This document shows positions 1 to 7,765 of a DNA stretch of 45,206 bases, one piece after another. Positions within the stretch are counted from its first letter, which is position 1. Each line of letters begins with the position of its first letter. Below the pieces are notes generated by a model. That model saw nothing but the letters and a program-made list of their open reading frames with translations, was not told the DNA's origin and ran no database searches. A program made the position numbers and the translations under genes. The stretch comes from an uncultured Bacteroidales bacterium (GTDB lineage Bacteria; Bacteroidota; Bacteroidia; Bacteroidales; Paludibacteraceae): NCBI GenBank assembly GCA_946617165.1, contig CAMOJP010000005.1:1-45206 (forward strand), in the 5' to 3' direction.

Positions 1-188
1 AGGAGAAAGGAGAAAGGTGGAAGGTTAAAGGGTGAAAGGTTAAAGGGTGAAAGGTGAAAGGTGAAAGGTGAAAGGTGAAAGGTGAAAGGTAAAAGGGTGA
101 ATGGTTAAAGGGTGAATGGTTAAAGGGTGAAAGGGTGGAAGGGTGGAAGGTTAAAGGGTGAAAGGTGAAAGGTTAAAGGAGGATAAAT
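1..188. repeat. Cytosine-free G/A-rich minisatellite
   Basis: Degenerate tandem array built from an 8-bp unit close to AAAGGTGA (a clean run lies around 50-90) and a longer variant near TTAAAGGGTGA. The + strand has no cytosine from base 1 to 188, so the array is strongly strand-asymmetric. All reading frames are broken by TAA or TGA, so it is not coding. The left edge is cut by the window, so its full length is unknown. Function unknown. Confidence 0.85.
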
Positions 189-218
189 CGATGAGCTATT
201 CAGGACAATCAAAAAAAA

Positions 219-242
219 AGAGCTCGTCTCACGACGAACTCT
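219..242 (-). terminator. Rho-independent terminator of the response-regulator gene
   Basis: Ten-bp stem (219-228 with 233-242, loop TCAC). The only imperfect pair is a G-U wobble when read on the minus strand. On that strand the stem is followed directly by a run of nine U, so it suits transcripts from the minus-strand gene ending at 344. A weaker hairpin (289-293 with 299-303) followed by a U-rich stretch on the same strand lies between. Bases 243-343 otherwise show only AT-rich sequence. Confidence 0.75.
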
Positions 243-343
243 TTCCCAAAAAACACTATTTATTAAATAACACAATTAAGAAAAAACACTAACTCTTTGT
301 TAGCCTGTTATGAAAAAACTTTACTTTACTTTATTGTTGCTCT

Positions 344-1042
344 TTACTCTTTGCTATTTACGATTTTATATCCTCTTTTGTTAACGGCGATGATTCTCAT
401 ATCAGAGCCAGTTAAGATGTGGCGTAATCTGTTAACATATACGCTGAGCGAGCGTGAAGCGAAATAGTTATCTTCTCTCCAGAGCGCTCTGAGGATAAGA
501 TGGCGGTCCACTAAGTCTCCCATATTCTGGCAGAGGAGGAGTAACAAGTCATTTTCTCTTGCAGACAAGTGTTGTCCGTCGAAAGAATGATGTTCGCCAT
601 CAAAGATTTTTCCATTCAAGTCAAAGACCTTTTCTTTACTATTTTTTTGTTCCTTGCATCGTCTCATGATTGCATTAATTTTGCAAATGAGCAATTCTAC
701 AGCAAGCGGTTTCTCGACATATGCGTCACATCCAGCCATATAAGCTTTGATGATGTCGCTTTGAGCGAGGTGGTCTCCCATAACAATTACAGGTAGAGTT
801 TCGCCGCTTTTGCGAAGGTTTTCAAGGAACTCAATTCCATTCATTCCGGGCATTTTGGCATCCAGGATGCAAATGTCGATATTTTTGGATTTAATGATAT
901 TAAAGGCATCTTCCGCGTTTTGTGCTGCTGTAACACTATATCCTTTGCTTTTTAAATAATCTACGAGGACTGCAACTAGATTGGCCTCATCGTCACAAAG
1001 TAATATTTCTGTCTTCAATTCACTCACGACATTCTGCGCCAA
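344..1042 (-). CDS. OmpR/RprY-type response regulator
   Basis: Two-component transcription factor: receiver domain at residues about 11-125 and OmpR-type winged-helix DNA-binding domain at about 140-230. The acidic pair (D17, D18), phospho-acceptor D61 (in LDAKMPG), switch aromatic Y108 and K111 are present at canonical spacing. The Thr/Ser expected 28 residues after the Asp is Gly89, which is unusual. The wing ends with a typical ...VNKRGYKIV segment. No ATG start is available: TTG at 1042, GTG at 1027 and TTG at 1018 are the options, the last giving the most typical N-terminus. No histidine kinase lies beside it in the window, and I saw no consensus promoter upstream. Targets unknown. Confidence 0.88.
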   Translation of the reverse strand: MAQNVVSELKTEILLCDDEANLVAVLVDYLKSKGYSVTAAQNAEDAFNIIKSKNIDICILDAKMPGMNGIEFLENLRKSGETLPVIVMGDHLAQSDIIKAYMAGCDAYVEKPLAVELLICKINAIMRRCKEQKNSKEKVFDLNGKIFDGEHHSFDGQHLSARENDLLLLLCQNMGDLVDRHLILRALWREDNYFASRSLSVYVNRLRHILTGSDMRIIAVNKRGYKIVNSKE

Positions 1043-1240
1043 GCGCCACTAAAACAATCTACAAAAACTGTGCCAAACAGAGCCGGATTAATCAAAAAAA
1101 GAACGATTTTAATCATTTTTTCTACAAAATAGGTCATTGAATGAACATATTCGGAGTTATTTTCGTATCAAGAGGGAGGAAAAAATCCGTGTGCGTGATG
1201 ATGGAGTAAATCGGGGCTGAATTATTTTTTTTGTTATTTT

Positions 1241-1272
1241 CTTGCAGGGAATGGAAAAATGTATTAACTTTG
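1241..1272 (+). promoter_or_regulatory. Bacteroidota promoter for ansA-pepD
   Basis: -33 CTTG (1241-1244), 20-bp spacer, -7 TAACTTTG (1265-1272) followed by CAGGCG. It lies inside the longer open frame that could start at 1231, which argues that the real asparaginase start is downstream at 1303. Confidence 0.75.
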
Positions 1273-1302
1273 CAGGCGTTTACGATTAAAGTACTATCGG
1301 TT

Positions 1303-2334
1303 ATGAGTAAAGTACTAATTATATTAACAGGCGGTACGATTTGTATGGTTCGGAACGAAGAGACGGGTGCATTACATCCAGCCAGTCTGACTTTGGCCGA
1401 TGCTATAACGCCTGAGTTGCGTTCAGCTCATATAGTAGCAGAGGTGCTATCTTTTTCCCCCTTAATCGACTCGTCGGACGTTAATCCGGACAATTGGGTC
1501 CGTATGGCTCAAGCTGTATATGACCACTATTCGGACTACGACGGATTTGTTATTCTTCACGGCACAGACACGATGTCATATTCTGGTTCCGCCCTTTCAT
1601 TTATGCTTCGCAATTTAGGCAAGCCGGTAGTGTTTACGGGTAGTCAGTTGCCGATGGGTATGATGCGTTCGGATGCGAAAGAGAATCTGTTAACGTCGAT
1701 AGAGATAGCTGCAGCCAAAGACGAAGAGGGCGAAGCGTTAGTACCAGAAGTAACGATATACTTTGAGGACCGTCTATTTCGAGCGAACCGTACGACGAAG
1801 CGTAATGCGGAGCATTTTTCGGCCTTTAACTCGTATAACTACCCCGCCCTTGCCAAGGCGGGCGTTCATATAACCTATCAGCCTCATTTGATTCATTACT
1901 CGGATCCTGCCAAGCCCCTCCAGCTATGCGACAAGACAGATACTCATGTAGCTATATTGAAGTTATTCCCGGGTATTACTCGTGAAGTTGTCCACTCTGT
2001 TTTATCTGCGGATGGACTTCGCGGAGTAGTTCTTGAGACGTACGGAGCGGGCAATGCCCCCTCTGTCAAGTGGCTTTACGAAGAATTGCAGGAGTCAGTA
2101 CAGAAAGGATTGATAATAGTCAACAAGACTCAATGTAACACAGGTTCCGTTGAAATGGGTATGTATGAGACTTCCATCAATCTACTGAAAGCGGGTGTAC
2201 TATCGGGTTATGACATAACGACGGAAGCCTTGCTGACCAAGATGATGTGTTTGTTAGGCGAATACGGCGAAGATACAGAAACAATAAAAACCTTGCTGCA
2301 AACGCCACTTTGCGGCGAACTAACGTTAGAATAA
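1303..2334 (+). CDS. ansA: Type I (cytosolic) L-asparaginase
   Basis: Hydrolyses asparagine to aspartate and ammonia in the cytoplasm. 343 aa, usual for AnsA. Both asparaginase signatures are present: TGGTI with catalytic Thr12, and HGTDTM with Thr88-Asp89. The third catalytic residue is Lys166 in NRTTK. There is no signal peptide, which fits type I. The frame is open back to 1231, but that stretch contains the promoter and MSKVLIILTGGT is the usual family N-terminus, so ATG 1303 is chosen. The stop is one base before the pepD start, so the two genes are probably co-transcribed for amino-acid and peptide catabolism. Confidence 0.95.
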   Translation: MSKVLIILTGGTICMVRNEETGALHPASLTLADAITPELRSAHIVAEVLSFSPLIDSSDVNPDNWVRMAQAVYDHYSDYDGFVILHGTDTMSYSGSALSFMLRNLGKPVVFTGSQLPMGMMRSDAKENLLTSIEIAAAKDEEGEALVPEVTIYFEDRLFRANRTTKRNAEHFSAFNSYNYPALAKAGVHITYQPHLIHYSDPAKPLQLCDKTDTHVAILKLFPGITREVVHSVLSADGLRGVVLETYGAGNAPSVKWLYEELQESVQKGLIIVNKTQCNTGSVEMGMYETSINLLKAGVLSGYDITTEALLTKMMCLLGEYGEDTETIKTLLQTPLCGELTLE

Positions 2335-2335
2335 T

Positions 2336-3784
2336 ATGCTAAAGAACATTCAACCTCAGGCTGTATGGGACAATTTCTACAGTCTAACCCAAATTCCCCG
2401 TCCATCGGGCAAGAAGAAAGCGATTTCCGATTTTCTGGCCAATTACGGTCGTAGTCTTGGTTTAGAGACGATAGTTGACGAGATTGGAAATGTGATTATC
2501 CGCAAGCCGGCTTATCCGGGCTACGAGAATCATCCCGGTGTGATTCTTCAAGGCCATATGGATATGGTACCTCAAAAGAACTCAGATGTCGTATTTGACT
2601 TTGAGAAAGATCCAATACGCGCGTACGTAGAAGAAAATAAGGAGTGGGTGACCGCAGATGGGACGACTCTGGGTGCTGATAACGGTATCGGAGTAGCCAC
2701 TGCAATGACTATATTAGCGGACAAGGATGTTGTTCATCCTCCTTTGGAAGCATTCTTCACGGTAGATGAAGAGACGGGTATGTACGGAGCCTTTGCTCTG
2801 CAAGGCGGAATGCTAAGGGGCAAATATCTGCTTAACTTAGACTCTGAGACGGAAGGCGAGTTATACGTGGGTTGCGCGGGCGGTGTTGACACGACAGCCA
2901 CCTTTGACTATCAGCCTGTCGATGTTGAAGAAGGCGATATAGCGTACAAGGTCAGTCTAACAGGCTGCAAAGGCGGTCATTCCGGTTGCGATATACATCT
3001 TCAACGCGCCAATGCGATTAAGCTATTGTTCCGTTTCCTCAAAGAAGCTGTTTCCAATTACGAAGCCCGTTTAGCATGCGTAGAAGGCGGCAGTCTCCGC
3101 AATGCGATACCCCGTGAGGCGTTTGCCGTAGTGACTATCCCAGCAGAAGGAAGAGAAGAATTCCTGGAGCTGGTAGATGAATATGAGGATTTATTCATCA
3201 AAGAATATAACGGTGTAGAAGACAACCTGCATTTGTCAGCCGAAGAACTTATCTGCCCTCAGAAAGAGTTGCCGGAAGATGTTCAAGACTTCCTAATTCA
3301 TGCTATCACATTGTGCCCCCACGGTGTATATCGCATGATTGACGAGATGCCCGACATTGTAGAGACGAGTAACAACTTAGCGATGATAAAGACGGCAGAT
3401 AACAAAGTAGTGGTATATTGTTTGACCCGTTCATCCGTTGAGAGCCGCAAGGAGGAACTGAAGCAAGTTATTCACTCCGCCTTTGCATTAGCCGGTGCCG
3501 ATGTCCAATTCTCCGGTTCCTATCCCGGTTGGAAGCCTAATTTCAAGAGCCAGTTGCTTGCCACGATGAAGGATGTATATCAAAAAGATTTCGGCAAGTC
3601 TCCCCGAATTGTAACTATTCATGCCGGTTTGGAATGCGGTATTATCGGTCGTAATTATCCCGGTATGGAGATGATATCGTTTGGTCCGACGATAGAACAT
3701 CCCCACTCTCCTGACGAGCGCGTTAATATAGCAACAGTACAGAAATTATACGACTATGTTATCGCAGCGCTGAAAGCGATTTAA
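2336..3784 (+). CDS. pepD: Aminoacyl-histidine dipeptidase (M20 family)
   Basis: Cytosolic Zn-dependent dipeptidase (PepD/carnosinase-like), 482 aa, typical length. Metal-site motifs in order: QGHMDMVPQ (about residue 78), GADNGIG (about 117), DEETGMYGA with the catalytic Glu (about 142), and the DSE motif near 166. A C-terminal His lies in a GPTIEHPHSPDE segment. The dimerisation (lid) domain is in the middle. ATG follows the ansA stop after one base, so translational coupling is likely. It would supply amino acids, including Asn for AnsA, from peptides. Confidence 0.95.
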   Translation: MLKNIQPQAVWDNFYSLTQIPRPSGKKKAISDFLANYGRSLGLETIVDEIGNVIIRKPAYPGYENHPGVILQGHMDMVPQKNSDVVFDFEKDPIRAYVEENKEWVTADGTTLGADNGIGVATAMTILADKDVVHPPLEAFFTVDEETGMYGAFALQGGMLRGKYLLNLDSETEGELYVGCAGGVDTTATFDYQPVDVEEGDIAYKVSLTGCKGGHSGCDIHLQRANAIKLLFRFLKEAVSNYEARLACVEGGSLRNAIPREAFAVVTIPAEGREEFLELVDEYEDLFIKEYNGVEDNLHLSAEELICPQKELPEDVQDFLIHAITLCPHGVYRMIDEMPDIVETSNNLAMIKTADNKVVVYCLTRSSVESRKEELKQVIHSAFALAGADVQFSGSYPGWKPNFKSQLLATMKDVYQKDFGKSPRIVTIHAGLECGIIGRNYPGMEMISFGPTIEHPHSPDERVNIATVQKLYDYVIAALKAI

Positions 3785-3814
3785 GTGTTCGCGTATAACC
3801 CGGAGCGATAAAAC

Positions 3815-3842
3815 AAGCGGCAGCAAGTTAATGCTACCGCTT
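3815..3842. terminator. Bidirectional terminator between pepD and the zinc-ribbon gene
   Basis: Inverted repeat 3815-3825 / 3832-3842 with loop AGTTAA. The one imperfect pair is C-A on the plus strand and G-U on the minus strand. T-rich sequence flanks it on both sides. It lies exactly between two convergent genes. Confidence 0.65.
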
Positions 3843-3860
3843 ATTTTGTATGTGTTTTGT

Positions 3861-4622
3861 TTATTTCTTTTTCTTAGTTTCTCCCATTTCCGGGTCCACG
3901 AGGATACGTCCGCAGAACTCACAAACGATGATTTTTTTGCGTTGGCGAATGTCGAGTTGTCGTTGAGCCGGTATTTTAGCGTGGCAACCTCCGCAGCTAT
4001 CACGCTCCACCTTAACGACAGCGAGTCCGTTGTGTGCGTTTTTGCGAATGCGTTTGAAAGCAGAAAGCAAACGTTCGTCGATATGCTTTTCAAGTTCAGC
4101 AGATCGCAGCATAAGCGCTTCTGTTTCGGACTTTGTTTCCTGGAGGATGGTGTCCAAGTCATTTTTCTTTTGATTGAGGTCAACGGTTTTCTCCTCAATA
4201 TCAGTAATAGTTTTCTGTTTGTCGGCTTGTCTTGCTTCGAGGTCAGCTGTATAGTTACGAATTTTCTTTTGGCTGAGTTCGATGTCCAACTGTTGGTATT
4301 CGATTTCCTTACTGAGGTTATCGAATTCGCGGTTGTTGCGCACGTTGTCCTGTTGCTCTTTATAGCGAGCGATAGATGCGTTAGCATTCTCAATACGTAC
4401 GCGGTGGTCAGAGATTTGCGTTTCGCACTCTTTAATCTCGTTCTCAATGTTAGAGAGACGCGTTTTGAGTCCTTCCACTATATCCCCCATGTCTTTTACT
4501 TCCTGAGGCAGTTCGCCGGCAAGTGTACGTAACTCATCAATTTTTGAGTCCACTTGTTGCAACTCATAGAGGGCTTTAAGTTTTTCCTCTACTGTTAATT
4601 CTTTTTCTTCTTTTTTTGCCAT
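3861..4622 (-). CDS. Coiled-coil C4-type zinc ribbon protein
   Basis: 253 aa: a long Glu/Lys/Gln-rich coiled-coil hairpin (about residues 10-195), then a C-terminal C4 zinc ribbon (CGGCHAKIP ... CEFCGRI, about 205-240) and a Lys-rich end. This is the zf-RING_7/CdsZ-like family, common in Bacteroidota beside a Nif3-like gene as here. In other bacteria members are linked to translation or nucleic-acid binding; the role in this organism is not shown by the sequence. It follows the Nif3-like gene after 18 nt and is last in the minus-strand operon read from the 5983-6014 promoter. Confidence 0.88.
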   Translation of the reverse strand: MAKKEEKELTVEEKLKALYELQQVDSKIDELRTLAGELPQEVKDMGDIVEGLKTRLSNIENEIKECETQISDHRVRIENANASIARYKEQQDNVRNNREFDNLSKEIEYQQLDIELSQKKIRNYTADLEARQADKQKTITDIEEKTVDLNQKKNDLDTILQETKSETEALMLRSAELEKHIDERLLSAFKRIRKNAHNGLAVVKVERDSCGGCHAKIPAQRQLDIRQRKKIIVCEFCGRILVDPEMGETKKKK

Positions 4623-4640
4623 AGTTGTTATATGTTTTAA

Positions 4641-5435
4641 TTAAAATATCCGGATTGGCGATTTATCTTCTTGCGAGATAAGAGTTTGCACTTTTCCATG
4701 TAGAAGTTCTTGGAATATTTCGCGTGTAAAATGTTCACTGACCCAATGGTCCATATCAATAAGCGCGATAGCACCGTCGAGGTCTAAGAAGTCATGATAT
4801 TTAACATCTGCAGTGATGAACGCATCAGCCTTGCGTTGTATAGCCGTTTGTGCGAATTCGGCTCCTGCGCCTCCACAGAGTGCAACGGTTTTGATGATAT
4901 CCGTATTCCCCGGCACATAGCGCAAAACAGGAGCGCCAAAAGCGGTTTTGATGTGTTCAAGCAATTGCATAAGCGTCATCGGCTTCGGCAGTTCGGCAAT
5001 GACTCCGAGTCCGTGTTGATTTTCGTTTTCACCGACAGGGCAAAGAATACGTACGTTGGTCATTGAGAGTTTTTGCGCCATTCTGCCGGAAACTCCGTCA
5101 ATCCATGCGTCCATCGCCGTATGAGACGAGTAGATTGCTATATTATTGCGTATTGCGGTTTCGATGCAACGTGCCTGCGGGTTTTGCGCGCATATTTGTT
5201 TGAGAGGGTGGAAGAGAAGTGGATGGTGTGATATAATGAGTTGGCAATTCAGTTGTACAGCCTCACTGACGACCGATTCCGTTACATCGGTTGCCAGCAA
5301 CACTTTATTTATATCTGCATTGCGATTACCTACCTGCAGTCCCGAATTATCCCACTCCTCCTGCCATCTCAAGGGTGCTGCAGATTCTATGATATCAATT
5401 ATATGTTGAAGTAACAAGTTACCCTTTTTTCGCAC
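4641..5435 (-). CDS. Nif3-like dinuclear metal centre protein
   Basis: YbgI/NIF3 family, about 264 aa. The N-terminus ends in WDNSGLQVG; the metal-binding motif is SHHPLLFHPL; a second metal site is near the C-terminus (DMDHWVSEHF). It has the short form, without the PII-like insertion seen in many roughly 365-aa Bacteroidota and Firmicutes members. Members form hexameric toroids with two metals per subunit; GTP cyclohydrolase-like or Nif3/Dpr roles are proposed but unsettled. The start is non-ATG: GTG at 5435 overlaps the upstream gene by 17 nt, and TTG at 5417 is an alternative. Co-transcribed with the DUF5606 and zinc-ribbon genes. Confidence 0.9.
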   Translation of the reverse strand: MRKKGNLLLQHIIDIIESAAPLRWQEEWDNSGLQVGNRNADINKVLLATDVTESVVSEAVQLNCQLIISHHPLLFHPLKQICAQNPQARCIETAIRNNIAIYSSHTAMDAWIDGVSGRMAQKLSMTNVRILCPVGENENQHGLGVIAELPKPMTLMQLLEHIKTAFGAPVLRYVPGNTDIIKTVALCGGAGAEFAQTAIQRKADAFITADVKYHDFLDLDGAIALIDMDHWVSEHFTREIFQELLHGKVQTLISQEDKSPIRIF

Positions 5436-5955
5436 CTACGCCGGTTTTTGCAGCAGGTCCGGCAGCTTTGGATTGCGTTTTAGCTTGCACTTTTTGTGCC
5501 GCTTTCTTTTGGCTATTATCCACTGATTTTTGAGTATCAGCAGCGACTTCGTTGTTTTCCTCTTCGACAGTAAAGTCGGTAATACCGGCATTCACGAGGA
5601 TATTATACCAAATAATAAGTTTACGTATATCGGACGGATAGACTCTATCTCTATCGTAATTAGGCAGTACTTGTGCAAAGAAGTCTCCGAGTTGTTTGTT
5701 ATCGGCTTTTTTAGGGTCGATAGTTGCCTGTTTGAGTTCTTCTTTTTCCCCGAGTTTGGTTAAGACTTCGTTGAGCGCGATGTCTTCACCTTCAGTAAAC
5801 ATACTGACATCGGCGAGCGAGACGATTTTGTCTCTTGCATATGTAGGCATACGTTTACCATCCACTAAGGACTCAACGATGAGCATATTATTACCACGTG
5901 TAACCAACTTAAAGAGTCCGGGTTTGCCAGTAATGGCGAGAATATTCTTGAGCAT
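5419..5955 (-). CDS. DUF5606 family protein
   Basis: 178 aa. The first about 140 residues match the Bacteroidota-specific DUF5606 pattern (MLKNILAITGKPGLFKLV..., then ...LPNYDRDRVYPSDIRKLIIWYN). The C-terminal 40 residues are a low-complexity Ala/Lys/Gln tail. No signal peptide or membrane segment, so cytoplasmic; function unknown. ATG 5955 lies about 20 nt below a clear promoter. First gene of a three-gene minus-strand operon, overlapping the Nif3-like gene. Confidence 0.85.
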   Translation of the reverse strand: MLKNILAITGKPGLFKLVTRGNNMLIVESLVDGKRMPTYARDKIVSLADVSMFTEGEDIALNEVLTKLGEKEELKQATIDPKKADNKQLGDFFAQVLPNYDRDRVYPSDIRKLIIWYNILVNAGITDFTVEEENNEVAADTQKSVDNSQKKAAQKVQAKTQSKAAGPAAKTGVGAKKG

Positions 5956-5982
5956 AAAGTATTATTTTAATCAATTTGGGCG

Positions 5983-6014
5983 CAAAAGTAGTACTTTTTT
6001 TGTGAATATGCAAA
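5983..6014 (-). promoter_or_regulatory. Promoter for the DUF5606-nif3-zinc ribbon operon
   Basis: Read on the minus strand: -33 TTTG (6011-6014), 20-bp spacer, -7 TACTTTTG (5983-5990) followed by CGCCC. It interleaves with the divergent smpB promoter, the two -33 boxes lying inside each other's spacers. Confidence 0.8.
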
Positions 6015-6030
6015 AAAAAGTGTAATTTTG
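5999..6030 (+). promoter_or_regulatory. Promoter for smpB
   Basis: -33 TTTG (5999-6002), 20-bp spacer, -7 TAATTTTG (6023-6030) followed by CAGCG. The smpB ATG is only 12 nt beyond the -7 box, leaving an expected 5' UTR of well under 10 nt. Confidence 0.8.
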
Positions 6031-6041
6031 CAGCGATTTTT

Positions 6042-6497
6042 ATGCGTTTAAGGAGTGATGTTAATATAAAGAACCGTCGCGCGACGTTCGATTACGCGAT
6101 ATTAGACCGCTATACTGCAGGTATTCAGCTCTATGGAACAGAGATTAAATCCATCCGTGAGTCGAAGGCCTCGCTCGCTGATACCTATTGTCAGTTTACC
6201 GGCAATGAGTTGTGGGTAAAGCAGATGAATATTGCGGAGTATCGTTTTGGTTCGTATTCCAATCACGAAGTGCGTCGCGACCGGAAGTTACTATTGACGC
6301 GCAAAGAGTTGCGCAAATTACAACGTCAGACCAAAGAGACGGGTAAGAGTATTATTCCATTGCGTCTGTATATCAACGAGAAGGGATTTGCGAAGTTAGA
6401 GATAGCGTTGTGTCAAGGGAAGCATGCATATGACAAGCGTCAGAGCATCCGCGAGCGAGATGACAAGCGCGAACTGGACAGAGTAATGAAAAGATAA
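6042..6497 (+). CDS. smpB: SsrA-binding protein SmpB
   Basis: Partner of tmRNA in trans-translation and ribosome rescue. 151 aa, family-typical. Signatures: [11 protein letters not shown], the GTEIKSIR motif, and a basic C-terminal tail ([20 protein letters not shown]) of the kind that enters the mRNA channel. ATG 6042 is the only in-frame ATG near the conserved start. The mRNA is predicted to be nearly leaderless. An AAGGAG-like stretch lies just after the start codon and cannot serve as a normal ribosome site for it. No tmRNA gene was recognised in the window. Convergent with the helicase gene 26 nt downstream. Confidence 0.96.
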   Translation: MRLRSDVNIKNRRATFDYAILDRYTAGIQLYGTEIKSIRESKASLADTYCQFTGNELWVKQMNIAEYRFGSYSNHEVRRDRKLLLTRKELRKLQRQTKETGKSIIPLRLYINEKGFAKLEIALCQGKHAYDKRQSIRERDDKRELDRVMKR

Positions 6498-6523
6498 AAG
6501 TGCAGGAAGCCGCATATGCTGTG

Positions 6524-7723
6524 TTAATGCTGTGTTGATTCTGTGTTGGAAGCGGGTGTATTTTGGTCAGGGATTTTCGGGAAGTTCATTCGTTTTATGT
6601 GCTTATGGAGGAAGCGTTCGATTTTCTGGAAGAACCGTTTGTCCGCCGGACTGACGAGCGTGATTGCGGTTCCGTTATTTTCGGCTCTTGCGGTTCTACC
6701 GATACGATGCACATAGTCCTCGGCATCTCGCGGAACGTCGTAGTTGATGACGAGGGGTATATCGTCCACATCAATACCTCTTGCGACGATATCGGTAGCG
6801 ACGAGGACTTGCACTTTTCCGTTTCTGAAATCAAGCATGACCGCATCCCGTTCTTTTTGTTCGAGGTCCGAGTGCATCGGTCTTGCGTCAATATGTTTGT
6901 TTTTGAGGGCTTGCGTGAGTTCCTTGACCCGCTGTTTTTTGCCGACGAAGATGATGACTTTGTTTAAAGGGGAAGAGTCGAAAGTCGAGAGTCGAGAGTC
7001 GAAAGAAAGGAGTTGGACTATTGTATTCGTTTTTTCTGCTTCGTTGAGGTCGATAGCCAATTGTTTGATAGCTTCCGGTGGTCTTGAGACTGCGATTTTC
7101 ACCTCCACGGGGTTATTCATGACGGCTTTAGCCATTTTTCGGATATCGTTAGGCATAGTAGCGGAGAACATGATTTTCTGGCAGTCTTTAGGCAATTTGC
7201 GTACGATAGTCATGATATCGTCATAGAATCCCATGTCGAGCATGCGGTCCGCTTCGTCAAGGATGAAGTATTTGACTCCTGAGAAGTCCGGTGAATAGAT
7301 ATTAATCAGACTGAGTAGTCTGCCTGGTGTAGCGATGACGATGTCGGCTCCTTTGGTAATACCGTTGGTCTGATTTCCCCATGTTCCTCCGTCATTGCCT
7401 CCGTAGATAGCGACAGAGGAGAAGGGGACGTAGAAACCGAATCCTTCCATTTGCTGGTCTATCTGCTGTGCGAGTTCTCGTGTAGGCGCCATGATGATGG
7501 CGTTGAGTTTGTCGGGGTCGTGGTTGTCGTAAGCGAGATTAGTGAGCAAAGGTAGGATGTACGCGGCAGTTTTGCCTGTTCCTGTCTGGGCGCATGAGAT
7601 GACATCCCGTCCGTCAAGTATAACCGGAATGGTTTTCTCCTGGACGGGTGTGCAGACGTCAAAGTGCATGTCCCATAAAGCGTCCAAGACATCATCGGAA
7701 AGAGGCAGTTCGTCGAAGTACAT
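6524..7723 (-). CDS. DEAD-box RNA helicase (RhlE-like)
   Basis: ATP-dependent RNA helicase core of 399 aa with motifs in order: Q motif (about residues 3-30), AQTGTGKT (K51), PTRELA, TPGRLL, DEAD (about 156-159), SAT, the motif IV region, TDIVARGID, and HRIGRTAR. Little follows the core, only a short Ser/Thr/Gln tail. Residues about 240-252, just before motif IV, are an insertion encoded by four 7-bp repeats (6976-7003). Likely roles are ribosome assembly or RNA turnover. Last of four minus-strand genes (thioredoxin, antiporter, epimerase, helicase) with short gaps; no promoter is visible in the 39-nt gap above it. Confidence 0.93.
   Translation of the reverse strand: MYFDELPLSDDVLDALWDMHFDVCTPVQEKTIPVILDGRDVISCAQTGTGKTAAYILPLLTNLAYDNHDPDKLNAIIMAPTRELAQQIDQQMEGFGFYVPFSSVAIYGGNDGGTWGNQTNGITKGADIVIATPGRLLSLINIYSPDFSGVKYFILDEADRMLDMGFYDDIMTIVRKLPKDCQKIMFSATMPNDIRKMAKAVMNNPVEVKIAVSRPPEAIKQLAIDLNEAEKTNTIVQLLSFDSRLSTFDSSPLNKVIIFVGKKQRVKELTQALKNKHIDARPMHSDLEQKERDAVMLDFRNGKVQVLVATDIVARGIDVDDIPLVINYDVPRDAEDYVHRIGRTARAENNGTAITLVSPADKRFFQKIERFLHKHIKRMNFPKIPDQNTPASNTESTQH
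6976..7003. repeat. In-frame 7-bp tandem repeat in the helicase gene
   Basis: Four consecutive copies of AGTCGAA or AGTCGAG on the + strand, inside the coding sequence. Since 7 is not a multiple of 3, each copy is read in a different frame. The array encodes a Phe/Asp/Ser/Arg/Leu-rich insertion near residues 241-250 of the helicase. Confidence 0.85.
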
Positions 7724-7730
7724 TAAAGGA

Positions 7731-7765
7731 ATTTACAATTTTACGATTTACAATTTTACGATTTA
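7731..7765. repeat. 15-bp direct repeat between epimerase and helicase genes
   Basis: ATTTACAATTTTACG occurs twice in tandem (7731-7745, 7746-7760), followed by a partial third copy (ATTTA). The third copy supplies the TAA stop of the epimerase gene on the minus strand. Confidence 0.85.

Noticed and set aside
1..188. CRISPR-like array
   Set aside because: Repeats are contiguous 8-11 bp units with no spacers and no cas genes nearby.
1231..1302. N-terminal extension of asparaginase
   Set aside because: Contains the -33 and -7 boxes; the family N-terminus begins at ATG 1303.
3831..4532. Plus-strand 233-aa ORF
   Set aside because: Antisense shadow of the coiled-coil zinc-ribbon gene, whose frame shows real motifs.
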